Below, in pieces: positions 25,394-34,977 of a stretch of 64,000 nt of DNA. The DNA is from Candidatus Freyarchaeota archaeon (GTDB lineage: Archaea; Asgardarchaeota; Jordiarchaeia; Jordiarchaeales; Jordiarchaeaceae). A program made the translations under genes and the position numbers. The DNA lies in assembly GCA_030587365.1 (NCBI GenBank), contig JAUQZE010000007.1, positions 62,001 to 126,000 on the forward strand. The letters run 5' to 3'. Every line of letters begins with the position of its first letter. Within the stretch, counting starts at the first letter, position 1. Under the pieces are notes generated by a model. That model was not told the origin of the DNA. It ran no database searches and saw only the letters and a program-made list of their open reading frames with translations.

Positions 25394-27427
25394 TTATTTA
25401 GTTACTATGATTTCTCCCTGATTTTTCGAAAGCAATTTTCCTTCCTTAGTAAGAACCTCAGTATGAACCATGTATTTTCCTGGTGGGCAACCCTTGAATT
25501 CAAACATGTACCCGGTTTTTATTACGCTATCCGGTTCAATATTCATAGTTGCTTGTCTTTGATTCAACTTGTTTCCATTCACGTCTTCTAACCAGTAAAT
25601 CAGTGTAACATCAGAATAACCCTTGTACAGATCGTTAACAATCCAGATAGTCCCTCTATCACCAGCCCTCACCACATCGTCAATCTCAATGCTTACAAGC
25701 ATAGGCTGGTATCCTGTCTTGACAGCGTAATAACCCTTCTTAGGCTGACGGTAGTAGTCCACGACACTCCAAGTTATTGCGGGCCAGCAGTCAACAAACA
25801 TAAAATGAAATATTCCAGTCATTGGGTTATACTTTGCCCGTCTATAAGTCTCGATAGCATACTTGAGAAGCTTATACTGATAATTTTGACTGTTACTAAC
25901 AAACTCTTCGAGAGAGTCTCCAAGCTTTATTTTTGCCATATCGAAGGTCTGCATGTATTGAAAATCGTGGAAAGCCCACTTCTCCCAGTTCGGTGGCCAC
26001 AAGTCCTCCATAGCCATTATCTTTTTCATAGTCTCCATATTTGGAAGTGCCAGAGCGCCAAATTCGCTACAGAAAGGCTGAGCTAGGAGCTTTGAGAACT
26101 TTTTGTAATCCTCTTCGTACCAACCCGGATACGTGTGAAACTCGGTTGTTGATCCGAGATCAACGTAACGTGTGGCATCTTCCTCCGACGCGGCTGTCAA
26201 TAGCAGTGTATCAAGACCTCTCAATTGATGTAAATCGGGTTCGTTATGACAGCACCAAACAACAATGCAGGGATGATTGTAAAATGTACTAACCATATCC
26301 CTAATCTGACTAACAGCTTTTCCAGCAAAATCGTCCGATCTTGAATACCACCACTGCAAAGCAAAATCCTGCCAAACCATTATTCCATTCTCATCACAAG
26401 CAGAATAAAACTCCTCTCGGTTGACGTGCGCATGCACCCGCACCGCGTTAACATTCGCGTCTCTGAGGAGCCTGATATCATTCGCTATCATTTCAGGGGT
26501 ATATTCCGAAAGCCACTGCGTTGGAATAATATTAGTCCCCCTAATAAAAATTCGACGCCCATTAAGATACCAATTCCAGCCGGAATCTATCACGACTTCT
26601 CTTATACCAAAACGCTCCCTTACCGTATCAAGTACGCTTTCTCCATCTCGAATAACAACTGTTAAATAATACAATTTTGGTTCCCCGTGCTCCCAAGTCC
26701 ACCACAATTCTGGTTTTTTAATAGTCTGTACAAAAAATTCTCTATTTTCACCCTTACCCAAAAAAACCCGTCTACGTACTGATAATTTATCCTTAGAAGA
26801 AAAGTTTGCAGGTTCAACTTCTATTTCAATCATTATTTCCTTAGGATCACCAAAATTTTCTATCTCAGCATCCACAATTATTCTAGCAAGTCTTTCGGAC
26901 TCAATTTTCGGTGAAACTTTAACTTTAGATATTCGGATTTTGTTCGTTATTAGCAAATCAACATCATTCCATACTCCCCCGGTATTGTAATCCTGACCAT
27001 GTTCTTGATCCCAAGAACCCGGACGACAATCATGGTGGTTAAGAACACCCTTAATTAACGTCTTATGACTGGGCCAAACAGGTCTCTCTTCCTTTGGAGA
27101 ACTCACCCTAACAAGCAGGGAATTATCCTCCTTGATAACCTTGGTGACATTAAACATGAAGGGTTGAAAATAGCCCTCGTGACGACCGACAAAAACGCCA
27201 TTAAGATAAACATCAGCAAAATAGTCGACACCCTTGAAACTAAGCCAAAACTCCTTATCAACTGGTTTTTCGTCTAGCTGAAAACCTTTCTGAAAATAAA
27301 CAGTTCCCGAAAAATCTAGCCCCCTAAGATACCAATTCGCGGGAAGCAGCATCTCCTTCCAATCTAAATCATTACCAGGAACAGATTCTAAACTATATTT
27401 CCATTTTCCATTTAAACTAATCGGCAT
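25394..27427 (-). CDS. Glycoside hydrolase family 2 (beta-mannosidase-like)
   Basis: 677 aa. Layout is that of GH2: N-terminal jelly-roll (LNGKWKYSLESVPGND ... VYLNGVFVGRHEGYFQPF), immunoglobulin-like domain (about 165-275), TIM barrel, and a short C-terminal beta domain. Acid/base Glu396 is in WCCHNEPDLH and nucleophile Glu455 in PFCSEFGAL. The sequence resembles beta-mannosidase or exo-glucosaminidase branches more than beta-galactosidase. No signal peptide, so it would act on imported or internal oligosaccharides. It stands alone, with no sugar transporter nearby. Confidence 0.82.
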   Translation of the reverse strand: MPISLNGKWKYSLESVPGNDLDWKEMLLPANWYLRGLDFSGTVYFQKGFQLDEKPVDKEFWLSFKGVDYFADVYLNGVFVGRHEGYFQPFMFNVTKVIKEDNSLLVRVSSPKEERPVWPSHKTLIKGVLNHHDCRPGSWDQEHGQDYNTGGVWNDVDLLITNKIRISKVKVSPKIESERLARIIVDAEIENFGDPKEIMIEIEVEPANFSSKDKLSVRRRVFLGKGENREFFVQTIKKPELWWTWEHGEPKLYYLTVVIRDGESVLDTVRERFGIREVVIDSGWNWYLNGRRIFIRGTNIIPTQWLSEYTPEMIANDIRLLRDANVNAVRVHAHVNREEFYSACDENGIMVWQDFALQWWYSRSDDFAGKAVSQIRDMVSTFYNHPCIVVWCCHNEPDLHQLRGLDTLLLTAASEEDATRYVDLGSTTEFHTYPGWYEEDYKKFSKLLAQPFCSEFGALALPNMETMKKIMAMEDLWPPNWEKWAFHDFQYMQTFDMAKIKLGDSLEEFVSNSQNYQYKLLKYAIETYRRAKYNPMTGIFHFMFVDCWPAITWSVVDYYRQPKKGYYAVKTGYQPMLVSIEIDDVVRAGDRGTIWIVNDLYKGYSDVTLIYWLEDVNGNKLNQRQATMNIEPDSVIKTGYMFEFKGCPPGKYMVHTEVLTKEGKLLSKNQGEIIVTK

Positions 27428-27636
27428 CCATATTCGCCCTTATCCATTTTTTATTCACAAAAGTTCATCGACGAAAAGGCTCTACAGAAATGTCTCCACA
27501 TATAGATTGCAGTAGTTTAAGTTTTTTTAAAAAAGGTTTGCGGTACTTTTCGTTTTCACCAATAAATAAAGGGGCTTTAAATATCAAGTAGAAGACTATA
27601 GTATGTCTGCTCGAAGTCATTCCATTAAAAAATAGT

Positions 27637-28176
27637 ATGATTAATGAAGTGAAACGATTGAAATTCTGGCTGGTTCCACGAGAACGTTTGAGGCAAAAGT
27701 GTTTGGAATTTATACTTTTGGAGGGATACTTTAACCCAAAGACATTTTCCGAATTGGAGTACGCTCTACATAACCAAGAATATCCTCACAAAGCTCTCAT
27801 CTGGGAATTGTGTAGAAATATTAGGTGCCCAGACATTTGTGAAAAATGCCAAGCTACCTGTACTTATAAAGAATTCTGCAAGCAAGTAGAGGGCCTCCAC
27901 ATTGAGAGAAGTCCACCATGTATACGAAAAGCCTACAAACTTGGGAGATTTCGGATAGTTAAATTCTATTTTAGTCTACTGGGATTTCTTTCGAACGCAA
28001 GAGAAGAGTGTTCTACGATAAAATGTAGTGAAATGAAAAAACAAAAACTGTGTGAGCCAGATGATTTCTGTAAAAGTATTGAGTCAGGAAATCTAACTGA
28101 ATATTATAGTATACGCCTAATGAGAAAAATTGCCCGCGAAATAAAAGGACAAAAATCTAAATTCTTGAGAAAATAA
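27637..28176 (+). CDS. Cysteine-rich protein of unknown function
   Basis: 179 aa, basic. Two cysteine clusters stand out: CRNIRCPDICEKCQATC...FCKQ (about residues 59-86) and CSTIKCSEMKKQKLCEPDDFC (about 128-148). They could ligate zinc or Fe-S. The N-terminal part (PRERLRQKCLEFILLEGYFN) is helical. No signal peptide and no close neighbour on the same strand. I do not recognise the family. Confidence 0.6.
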   Translation: MINEVKRLKFWLVPRERLRQKCLEFILLEGYFNPKTFSELEYALHNQEYPHKALIWELCRNIRCPDICEKCQATCTYKEFCKQVEGLHIERSPPCIRKAYKLGRFRIVKFYFSLLGFLSNAREECSTIKCSEMKKQKLCEPDDFCKSIESGNLTEYYSIRLMRKIAREIKGQKSKFLRK

Positions 28177-28203
28177 AACATAATAGTTGAAAAAATATTT
28201 TTA

Positions 28204-29295
28204 CTATTTCTTTTTCCAAAGGTTTAGAGCAATTTCAGACGCACGATATTTCTGCCACAGTTCAAGATACCTCATTATGTTCTCATCATTTTTGTAAACA
28301 TCAAAAACTATATCATACTTCGCCTTCAGAACAGGAAGAAAAGAACCCTGCAGCGCCTCTTCATAATGATTAAGCCCTTCTAGGTCTTCCTCACCGAGAA
28401 CTTTGATAATTGTCTTCGCTGCCAGTTCACCAGATTCAAGAGCGTAAGGAATTCCCTTACCAGATATAGGATCAACAAAACCTGCGGCGTCCCCCACAGA
28501 CACAACGCCTCTCTCATGAAACGCCTCACGACTTTTCAGAGGAACTAAGTGAGCCGCAGTTCTAATGGTCTCACCGCTCGATAACACTTTACTTACAGGC
28601 TCATAGTCGAGAAACTTTTGAAAAGACTTCCTCGTATTAGTAATCTCCGAGAGACGACACCCCCATCCCAAACTTATCACATTCTTTTTCGGAAAAGCCC
28701 AACCATACCCAAACTTGCTTATATCTTTTCCAAAATAAAAATTGATGGTTTTTTCGCCAATAATTTTAGCTATTCTTTCTTCGCTGGAAAGAATTTCTTT
28801 TTGTACAGTCAAGTAAACTTCACTTGGCTTAAACGGACTCCAACCTATAGATCTTAGTGTAGAGGAGTTAACCCCATCAGCCGCGACAATAATTTTAGCT
28901 TCAACCTTACCCCTCCTTAACTTAAGCCGATAACAACCATTTTTCCAAATAACATTCTTCAGAGCCTGCGATTCCATAAGTTTGGCGCCAGCCGTAGCTG
29001 CGAGATATTGGAAATAGGCATCAAATTTTAAGCGCCACACCACGGCTCCTGGACCCACCCTACGATAAACTTTCCCAGAGGTGTGATAAAGCGCTATTGT
29101 TTCTACTCCACGTTCTATTACCTCATTCGGAATTTTATATTTAGGCACAAGTGTTAACTCTATGGCACCCCCACACGGCTTGTATCGGGGTATCTCCTCC
29201 TTATCAATTAAAACTACTTTATACCCTGCCTCTGCAACAAGTCTAGCAGACACCGAGCCCGAAGGCCCAGCACCTACCACAGCAATGTCATACAA
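28204..29295 (-). CDS. Geranylgeranyl reductase-family flavoprotein (second copy)
   Basis: 363 aa with VVGAGPSGSVSARLVAEAG, the family motif RYKPCGGAI, VAADGVNSSTLRS, FGYGWAFPKKN and VSVGDAAGFVDPISGKGIPYAL. Same superfamily as the 5654-6874 enzyme but only distantly alike; it has the PCGG substrate-site Cys typical of the plant/bacterial GGR branch. It may reduce prenyl chains of lipids, quinones or another isoprenoid. No ferredoxin adjoins it. Confidence 0.8.
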   Translation of the reverse strand: MYDIAVVGAGPSGSVSARLVAEAGYKVVLIDKEEIPRYKPCGGAIELTLVPKYKIPNEVIERGVETIALYHTSGKVYRRVGPGAVVWRLKFDAYFQYLAATAGAKLMESQALKNVIWKNGCYRLKLRRGKVEAKIIVAADGVNSSTLRSIGWSPFKPSEVYLTVQKEILSSEERIAKIIGEKTINFYFGKDISKFGYGWAFPKKNVISLGWGCRLSEITNTRKSFQKFLDYEPVSKVLSSGETIRTAAHLVPLKSREAFHERGVVSVGDAAGFVDPISGKGIPYALESGELAAKTIIKVLGEEDLEGLNHYEEALQGSFLPVLKAKYDIVFDVYKNDENIMRYLELWQKYRASEIALNLWKKK

Positions 29296-29449
29296 ATAAT
29301 TGAACCCTCACAGAAACTCTCTAAACTGGAAAGGTAGTGAACACTATCTAACTAATATACTTTTTGGGAAAGCATTTATTACTATTCTCCAAAAATTTTT
29401 AAAAACCGTCTAGTTTTTTTCCCCTTTTGTTTTTAAAGCCAATGAAAGC

Positions 29450-29457
29450 TTTTTATA
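29450..29457 (+). promoter_or_regulatory. TATA box of the histone gene
   Basis: TTTTTATA, about 50 bases upstream of the histone ATG at 29506, following a T-rich stretch. Position fits a leader of roughly 25 bases. Confidence 0.5.
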
Positions 29458-29505
29458 GAAGAAAGAATTAATTTAAAAGTGGATTCTCAATAAGAGGGAA
29501 GATAA

Positions 29506-29748
29506 ATGCCCAGAAAGAAAAACGAAACAGTAATTCCAGTCGCACCAGTCGATAGATTGATAAGGCTCGCCGGAGCGGACAGAGTCTCAGAAGGCGGAGC
29601 CGCAGCACTAGCCAAAATATTAGAAGAACTCGGACTCGAAATAGCACGATTAGCAGACGAAATGGCAAAACACACAGGCAGAAAAACAATAAAAGAAGAA
29701 GACATAAATCTAGCATACAAAACATGGAAAAAAACAAAATACCCATAA
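29506..29748 (+). CDS. Archaeal histone
   Basis: 80 aa histone fold: VIPVAPVDRLIRLAGADRVSEGGAAALAKILEELGLEIARLADEMAKHTGRKTIKEEDINLAYK. It packs DNA as dimers or longer polymers. It has a 10-residue basic N-terminal extension (PRKKNET) and a KTWKKTKYP tail. GAGGGAAG lies before the ATG. Codons are strongly A/C-ended. Stand-alone gene. Confidence 0.95.
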   Translation: MPRKKNETVIPVAPVDRLIRLAGADRVSEGGAAALAKILEELGLEIARLADEMAKHTGRKTIKEEDINLAYKTWKKTKYP

Positions 29749-29906
29749 CCAACAAACACTAATCCCCAAAAACATCAACCAATAACTTTTACACCAATAT
29801 AGGGTAAAGCCAATGGTTTTTCCAAAAGTTTCTATCCAAAAATTTCTAGTATTCTATTTAAGACTCTTTCGAGGTTGTGGATTTTAAAAATAAAAAGCTT
29901 ATTTTT

Positions 29907-32135
29907 TTATCGCGAAACACGCAACTCATATCTCAGAACATCACCCAGTTTTTCAATCTCCGAAATATTGTAGATGCTGCCCCCGCTCTTCTCCGCTATA
30001 CTGGTAGCAATCTTCTTCCTCCAGTTCTTCATTAAAGCATGACTCTCAGGACGAATAACAACCGTACGAATATTCTCCTTCTTAAACATCTTAGAAATCT
30101 CTTCAATCTCAAAAAGCAGTTGATTATAGGACTCCATCTCAGACCTCATCTGCTGAACATACGTGTAACGTTTACCGGCAAAACTGCCAGCATTAAGCGG
30201 CACATTCGCTCCGCCATCAGTCACTGCTACAAGGAAGGGTATTACTTTGGTATCTTTCATTTTTTCTCGTTTTAGTACTTCGAGTCCTTTGGCTAGTCCT
30301 GCGGCTAAGGGTGTCCAACTTCCGGATTTTACGGTTAGTAGTTTTGATGTTACGCTTTGTAGGTTTACTGTTGGGTATTGCATTATTGCTGCGTCGTATC
30401 CTTTGAATACTACTAGTCCTACTCTGTCTCTTTGGCGGTAGGCCTCGTCGTGTAGGGAGAGTATGACTTGTTTGACTTTTTTGAGGTTTTTGAACATTGA
30501 GCCGCTGGCGTCTAGTACGAAGACGATGGATAGGGGTGCACGGTATTCGAAGATTTTTTCTCGTATATCTTGTTGTTGAATGTTTACTGCGAGGTCTTTT
30601 TGTGTTCTGTTATGCTGGTAGGGTGAGGAGGCTCTTATTGTTGCGTCTAGGGCGATGTGTTTGGTTTTTTCTTTTGGGATTTTGTAGAAGATGTATCTTC
30701 CTTTGTCGGAGGTCCCTTTTGCTTTTAGCCTTCTTCCCATAAAGCTGGGTTCATCTTTTCTGAAGAAGCTTTTGTACTGGCGTTTGAAGAATTCTCCGAG
30801 TAGATTACTTTTTCTGAGTTCTTCTATCTCCTCCTCGGTTAGTTTATCGAAGCGTGGGTCTTTGATGTTTATTATTCCGTCTCGGTCTTGGCCGTCTTGT
30901 TGTTGCTGCTGCATGTAGCGGTTCCAGAGGTCTTGGTAGGGGAAGTCTTGGTTTATGGATTCGGATTGCATTGTTTCGTCGAATGACATATTTCGCATGG
31001 TTTTTCCTGACGCCTCATCGCCATTGGTTTGCTGTTGTTGACTTTTCATTTCGGCGTCATTTCGAAAAAAACCCATGGCTTCCTGCTGCTTGACCTCGTT
31101 TAGTGCCTTTTCAAAGCCTTCTGCGATTCTCTTGTTAACGGCTTCTGCTTCTTCGAATTCAAACTTTCTGATTCTGTGGCCTAGGGCTAATTCGGCAGCC
31201 TTTAATACGTCTTGTTCATTTACTTGCTTTCTTCCGTCGAGGGCTGCTAGTGCCTTGGAGCAACGCATGACTGTGATGTCTCCTCTATGGGTGCCTACTC
31301 CTAATTCTAGGCACATTTTTACGATGGTTACTAGTAGGTATTCGGGGATTTTTACTTCGTGGAGGATTTTTTGAGCGTTCGTTATTCTTTTCTGAAGGTT
31401 TTCTTCTTCGTTTTGCCATTTTGTGATGAATTCGTTCTGGCCGTTGTCGAATTCTTCGATGCGGTTTAGTATTTCTAATCTTTGTCTGATGTCTTTAAGG
31501 GGTGTGATTTCTACCTGTAGACCTATTCTGTCTAGGATTTGGGGTCTTAGTTCACCTTCCTCGGGGTTCATGCTGCCGATCAGTACGAAGTTTGAGGGGT
31601 GGGAAACGGACACACCTTCTCTTTCCACGGTGTTTACGCCGAAGGCTGCGGCGTCTAGCAGGTCGTCTACAATGTGGTCGCTCAGGAGGTTGATTTCGTC
31701 CACGTAGAGTATTTGTCGATTAGCGTCTGCTAGTATGCCTGGCTCTAGGGCTTTTACACCCTCTTTTATTGCTCTCTCAATGTCTAGTGATCCTACAACT
31801 CTGTCTTCTGTAACGCCGAGAGGTATTTCAACAACTCTCATTCTTCGGACTTCGCAGTCTAGGTCATTGTCTTTAACCTTGGCTTTACACATCTCGCACA
31901 TTGATGAGGGATCGGAGGGGTCACAATTAAATGGGCAGTTCTTCACAAATTCTAATTCAGGTAATAGCGCCGCTAATGCCCTTACTGCGGTAGATTTCCC
32001 GGTTCCTTTCTCACCACGAATCAGCCCCCCACCTATTTTTGGGTCTATAACGTTTAGAATTAGGGCCAGCTTCATATTAGTTTGGCCAACTATCGCCGTG
32101 AAGGGAAAAACCAATTTTTTGTATCGCACAGGCAT
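29907..32135 (-). CDS. ChlI/ChlD-fused magnesium-chelatase-like AAA+/VWA protein
   Basis: 742 aa. N-terminal AAA+ ATPase like ChlI/BchI: Walker A GEKGTGKST (41-49), Walker B ILYVDEINLL (about 138-147), GSMNPEEGELRPQILDR sensor region. It carries four cysteines (67, 71, 80, 83) in a CPFNC...CEMC insert. A Gln/acid-rich linker follows (about 340-480), then a von Willebrand A domain with MIDAS DASGS (542-546), SGSWTPLAAG and TDGGAN. No ChlH/CobN partner is in the window, so the target (metal chelation or another protein remodelling job) is open. From about codon 632 (base 30240) codon choice flips abruptly. Confidence 0.85.
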   Translation of the reverse strand: MPVRYKKLVFPFTAIVGQTNMKLALILNVIDPKIGGGLIRGEKGTGKSTAVRALAALLPELEFVKNCPFNCDPSDPSSMCEMCKAKVKDNDLDCEVRRMRVVEIPLGVTEDRVVGSLDIERAIKEGVKALEPGILADANRQILYVDEINLLSDHIVDDLLDAAAFGVNTVEREGVSVSHPSNFVLIGSMNPEEGELRPQILDRIGLQVEITPLKDIRQRLEILNRIEEFDNGQNEFITKWQNEEENLQKRITNAQKILHEVKIPEYLLVTIVKMCLELGVGTHRGDITVMRCSKALAALDGRKQVNEQDVLKAAELALGHRIRKFEFEEAEAVNKRIAEGFEKALNEVKQQEAMGFFRNDAEMKSQQQQTNGDEASGKTMRNMSFDETMQSESINQDFPYQDLWNRYMQQQQQDGQDRDGIINIKDPRFDKLTEEEIEELRKSNLLGEFFKRQYKSFFRKDEPSFMGRRLKAKGTSDKGRYIFYKIPKEKTKHIALDATIRASSPYQHNRTQKDLAVNIQQQDIREKIFEYRAPLSIVFVLDASGSMFKNLKKVKQVILSLHDEAYRQRDRVGLVVFKGYDAAIMQYPTVNLQSVTSKLLTVKSGSWTPLAAGLAKGLEVLKREKMKDTKVIPFLVAVTDGGANVPLNAGSFAGKRYTYVQQMRSEMESYNQLLFEIEEISKMFKKENIRTVVIRPESHALMKNWRKKIATSIAEKSGGSIYNISEIEKLGDVLRYELRVSR

Positions 32136-32534
32136 TTTCCTTGTCGCTCCGCACTAGAGTTATGTACCGTAAAGAGCAAAAATTCTTTAATCTACCCGTT
32201 AACCTTTTTAGCTAATGGGGACAATTACTAGAAACCATAGTACCTTTTTAACCTTTATCATAAACATAACAGCATAATTTTTTGTTTACGTTTTCACTTC
32301 ACAAAAATTTCATTCTTGAGGTTTTTACCAATCTTGATGTTGGTCTCCTTAGATATTATATTATCGGAAATCTAAAATAGAGTAGAAAGATAAAATTGTT
32401 GGTTTAACAATATTTTTTTTGGGGTCGTAATAATCTATGAATTTATACCCCAATCGAAAACGTAATATAGGGCTTACAGAATACTTTATTAAGAATTAAC
32501 CCTTCTTGGGACAGAACATAGGGGATAGAAGATT
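32136..32534. other. Divergent promoter region (chelatase-like / SPFH)
   Basis: 399 AT-rich bases between divergent genes. Possible TATA elements occur on both strands, and GGGGATAGAAG precedes the + strand start at 32535. No hairpin or frame of note. Confidence 0.4.
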
Positions 32535-33530
32535 ATGGATAGTGGCGGTTTTGTATTGCAACTCGGGAGTCTTGATATTGGAACCTTAATGATATTAATG
32601 GTAGTCATAATTTTCTTACTTCTAATACTAATTGTGCCAAACATCAAGATACTCAAAGAATACGAGAGAGCTGTAATCTTCCGCCTGGGAAGAGTATCCG
32701 GAACCAAGGGACCAGGAATCGTATTCCTCCTACCAGTCTTGGATCGAGCAGTAAAAGTAGACCTAAGAGAAACCTTTTTCGAAATCCGAAGACAACTCTG
32801 CATAACGGGGGATAACAGTCCTTTGGATATTGATGTTTTGTTTTATTATAGAGTGATTAATCCTCAGGATAGTGTGGTGAAGATTAGAGATTTTCGTGGG
32901 GCGGCTCTTGGTATTGCTCAGACTACTTTGAGGTCGGTTATTGGTGACATTATGCTTGATGATGTGCTTGCGAAGAGGGAGTATATTAATACTGTTCTTA
33001 GGGATAAGTTAGATGAGATGACTGAGAGGTGGGGAGTTAAGGTTACCAGTGTTGAAATTCGTGAGATTCTTCCACCCTCCCGTGTGCAGAATGCGATGGT
33101 CAGGCAGATGGAGGCGGAGCGTATTAGGCGTGCTATGGTCATTGAGTCTGACGGTAAGAAGGAGGCGGCTATTAAGGTGGCGGAGGGAGACGCCCGTTCC
33201 GAGATTCTTAAGGCAGAGGGCGATAGAGAAGCGACTATCTTGGAGGCGGAGGGCATAAAACAGGGGACTATGTTGGAGGCGGAGGGAGACGCGTTGGCTC
33301 TTGATAAAGTCTTTGGTGTGGTAAGAGATATCGATAGTAAAACTATGACTTTGCAGTATCTGAAAGCTTTGGGCGCGCTTGGTAATAATGAGCAGACTCG
33401 TCTCATATTTCCGTTAGATTTCACTAGTCTCACTGAAACCGTTTCGGAGCACGTTGATAAGGCTTCTGTAGAGGTGAGTTCCAGTTCAAAGAAAAAAAGC
33501 AAAAAGGAAGAGCCTGAGAATGGAGGTTAG
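32535..33530 (+). CDS. SPFH/band-7 (stomatin-like) membrane protein
   Basis: 331 aa. One N-terminal membrane helix (IGTLMILMVVIIFLLLILIVP), then the SPFH domain (EYERAVIFRLGRVSGTKGPGIVFLLPVLDRAVKVDLRE, slipin-type), then a helical tail with Ala/Glu repeats (EAAIKVAEGDARSEILKAEGDREATILEAEGI) and a Lys/Ser-rich end. It assembles rings or microdomains at the membrane, often with an NfeD partner, which is absent here. At about codon 93 (base 32815) the coding strand turns from mixed or A/C-leaning to G/T-rich. Confidence 0.9.
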   Translation: MDSGGFVLQLGSLDIGTLMILMVVIIFLLLILIVPNIKILKEYERAVIFRLGRVSGTKGPGIVFLLPVLDRAVKVDLRETFFEIRRQLCITGDNSPLDIDVLFYYRVINPQDSVVKIRDFRGAALGIAQTTLRSVIGDIMLDDVLAKREYINTVLRDKLDEMTERWGVKVTSVEIREILPPSRVQNAMVRQMEAERIRRAMVIESDGKKEAAIKVAEGDARSEILKAEGDREATILEAEGIKQGTMLEAEGDALALDKVFGVVRDIDSKTMTLQYLKALGALGNNEQTRLIFPLDFTSLTETVSEHVDKASVEVSSSSKKKSKKEEPENGG

Positions 33531-33560
33531 AAACGCGTGAAATAGAGGGCGAGTTACGGC

Positions 33561-33878
33561 TTAAACGCCTTTTATTTTTTTCTTCACTTCATCAAGATCT
33601 TCAATTTTTAAAACGATGGGTAGTTCCGCGTATTCTGGTAGGCCATGTGTGATTTCTTCCATGAGATAGATTAGCGCTTCTTTTGGGGTTAGCGTTCTTT
33701 TTTCTAGGCTTGCATCCTGTAAGGTAAACGATACTTCTATCCAATTTTCTTTACTGGTAGAATCGGTCGGAAACAGACAATAAACATAATCGTTTGTACT
33801 AATTATTATTGAGGGAGTGTTGGACCAAGCATCATCGATGTGTTTAAGCATTTTACTGATATTTTCATCTTTCGACAT
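33561..33878 (-). CDS. Small conserved-looking hypothetical protein
   Basis: 105 aa, acidic alpha/beta protein without Cys clusters or membrane segments (NDYVYCLFPTDSTSKENWIEVSFTL; LTPKEALIYLMEEITHGLPEYAEL). The ATG at 33878 follows GGTGA; a TTG three bases earlier is the alternative. Convergent with the SPFH gene. Function unknown. Confidence 0.6.
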   Translation of the reverse strand: MSKDENISKMLKHIDDAWSNTPSIIISTNDYVYCLFPTDSTSKENWIEVSFTLQDASLEKRTLTPKEALIYLMEEITHGLPEYAELPIVLKIEDLDEVKKKIKGV

Positions 33879-34212
33879 CAATTCACCAGCCTTAAATTTA
33901 GAAGGAGTTCATCAATTAGAATTATTTAATTAATGTTAAATAAAGAAAAACTCACAAATAAAACTTTGTCTTCTATTTGCTCTAATAATAATTCTTATAT
34001 CTGTCCTATTAAAATTTGACTAGGATGATGTACTTTTACTTAGCTTCTGAAAAATATCTTTTTTTCACAAATTTTCCTTAAAAATTACGTTTATATGTTG
34101 CTAGTTCCTAGATTAATTCGTGCATTTTTTGCTCTTTTGCATGGTTTGAAAAGTCTATATAAGAGTAATTTTCTATGAAAAATTGTGGTAAAATTCAGAG
34201 AGGAAGAACAAT
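33879..34212. promoter_or_regulatory. Intergenic region with TATA box at 34154-34162
   Basis: 334 AT-rich bases. CTATATAAG at about 34154-34162, preceded by AAAAG, is a good archaeal promoter about 55 bases upstream of the next + strand gene. Nothing else is evident. Confidence 0.5.
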
Positions 34213-34977
34213 ATGAGCGAGAAGATCTGTCCACGCTGCGGAAAACCTAGTAAGGTAGGTATGAAATATTGTATGTACTGCGGTGCAAGTCTGGAGAAAA
34301 AGGATGATTGGTTTGCTGAAGAAAAAGTGGTAATTTCCGACTTTGAACCAGTACAAGAAACCATTGAAGAGCCGTTAGGTGTAGAAGAAATTCCGGAAGA
34401 TATTAAAACTCAGCTAGAGTTGAGGACGAAGTTGGAAGAAATTATACGTGAAACATCGACTCTTACTGGAGAGATAGATAAGCTGATGGAGGGATTATCA
34501 GGAGACATCTCGATAGAGGAGTATAAAAATGAAATAAAAACACTAAAAAACAGGGTGATGGAACTCAGGAGGGAAAGGGAAGAAGTTGAGAAGCTAATAA
34601 AGCCTTTACCATTAGAACAATTATCACGAGATAAGGAGGAATTAAGGGAGCGTCTAGACAAACTAAAGGGAGTCTATAAATCTAAGGAGATAACCACTGA
34701 AACATTCGAAAAGCTTCGCAAGGAATACGAATCAGAATTTGATGAAATTAAGAAAAAACACAGGATAGAAAAAGATAGAGTAGAGAATTGGATTGTAAAA
34801 CTTGAGAAAGATAGAAAGAAAATCCAAGAAGAGATAGAACTACTCTACGCACGATACAAAACGGGAGAAGTAACCGAAAAGGAGTACCAGAAAAGCAAAG
34901 AGGAATTGAAAAAACAATTTAACAGAACCCAAACAAGCTTAGAAAACTTCAGAATGGAGATACGCCAATGGGGCTGA
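34213..34977 (+). CDS. Zinc-ribbon protein with long coiled coil
   Basis: 254 aa. N-terminal zinc ribbon CPRCGKPSKVGMKYCMYCG (6-24), an acidic linker, then continuous heptad-rich helix (about 65-250) with two related segments (LRERLDKLKGVYKSKEITTETFEKLRKEYESE and ELLYARYKTGEVTEKEYQKSKEEL) of the short-motif GEITEEEYxxLK type. No membrane segment. GAGAGGAAG precedes the ATG. Function unknown; probably a scaffold. Confidence 0.7.
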   Translation: MSEKICPRCGKPSKVGMKYCMYCGASLEKKDDWFAEEKVVISDFEPVQETIEEPLGVEEIPEDIKTQLELRTKLEEIIRETSTLTGEIDKLMEGLSGDISIEEYKNEIKTLKNRVMELRREREEVEKLIKPLPLEQLSRDKEELRERLDKLKGVYKSKEITTETFEKLRKEYESEFDEIKKKHRIEKDRVENWIVKLEKDRKKIQEEIELLYARYKTGEVTEKEYQKSKEELKKQFNRTQTSLENFRMEIRQWG

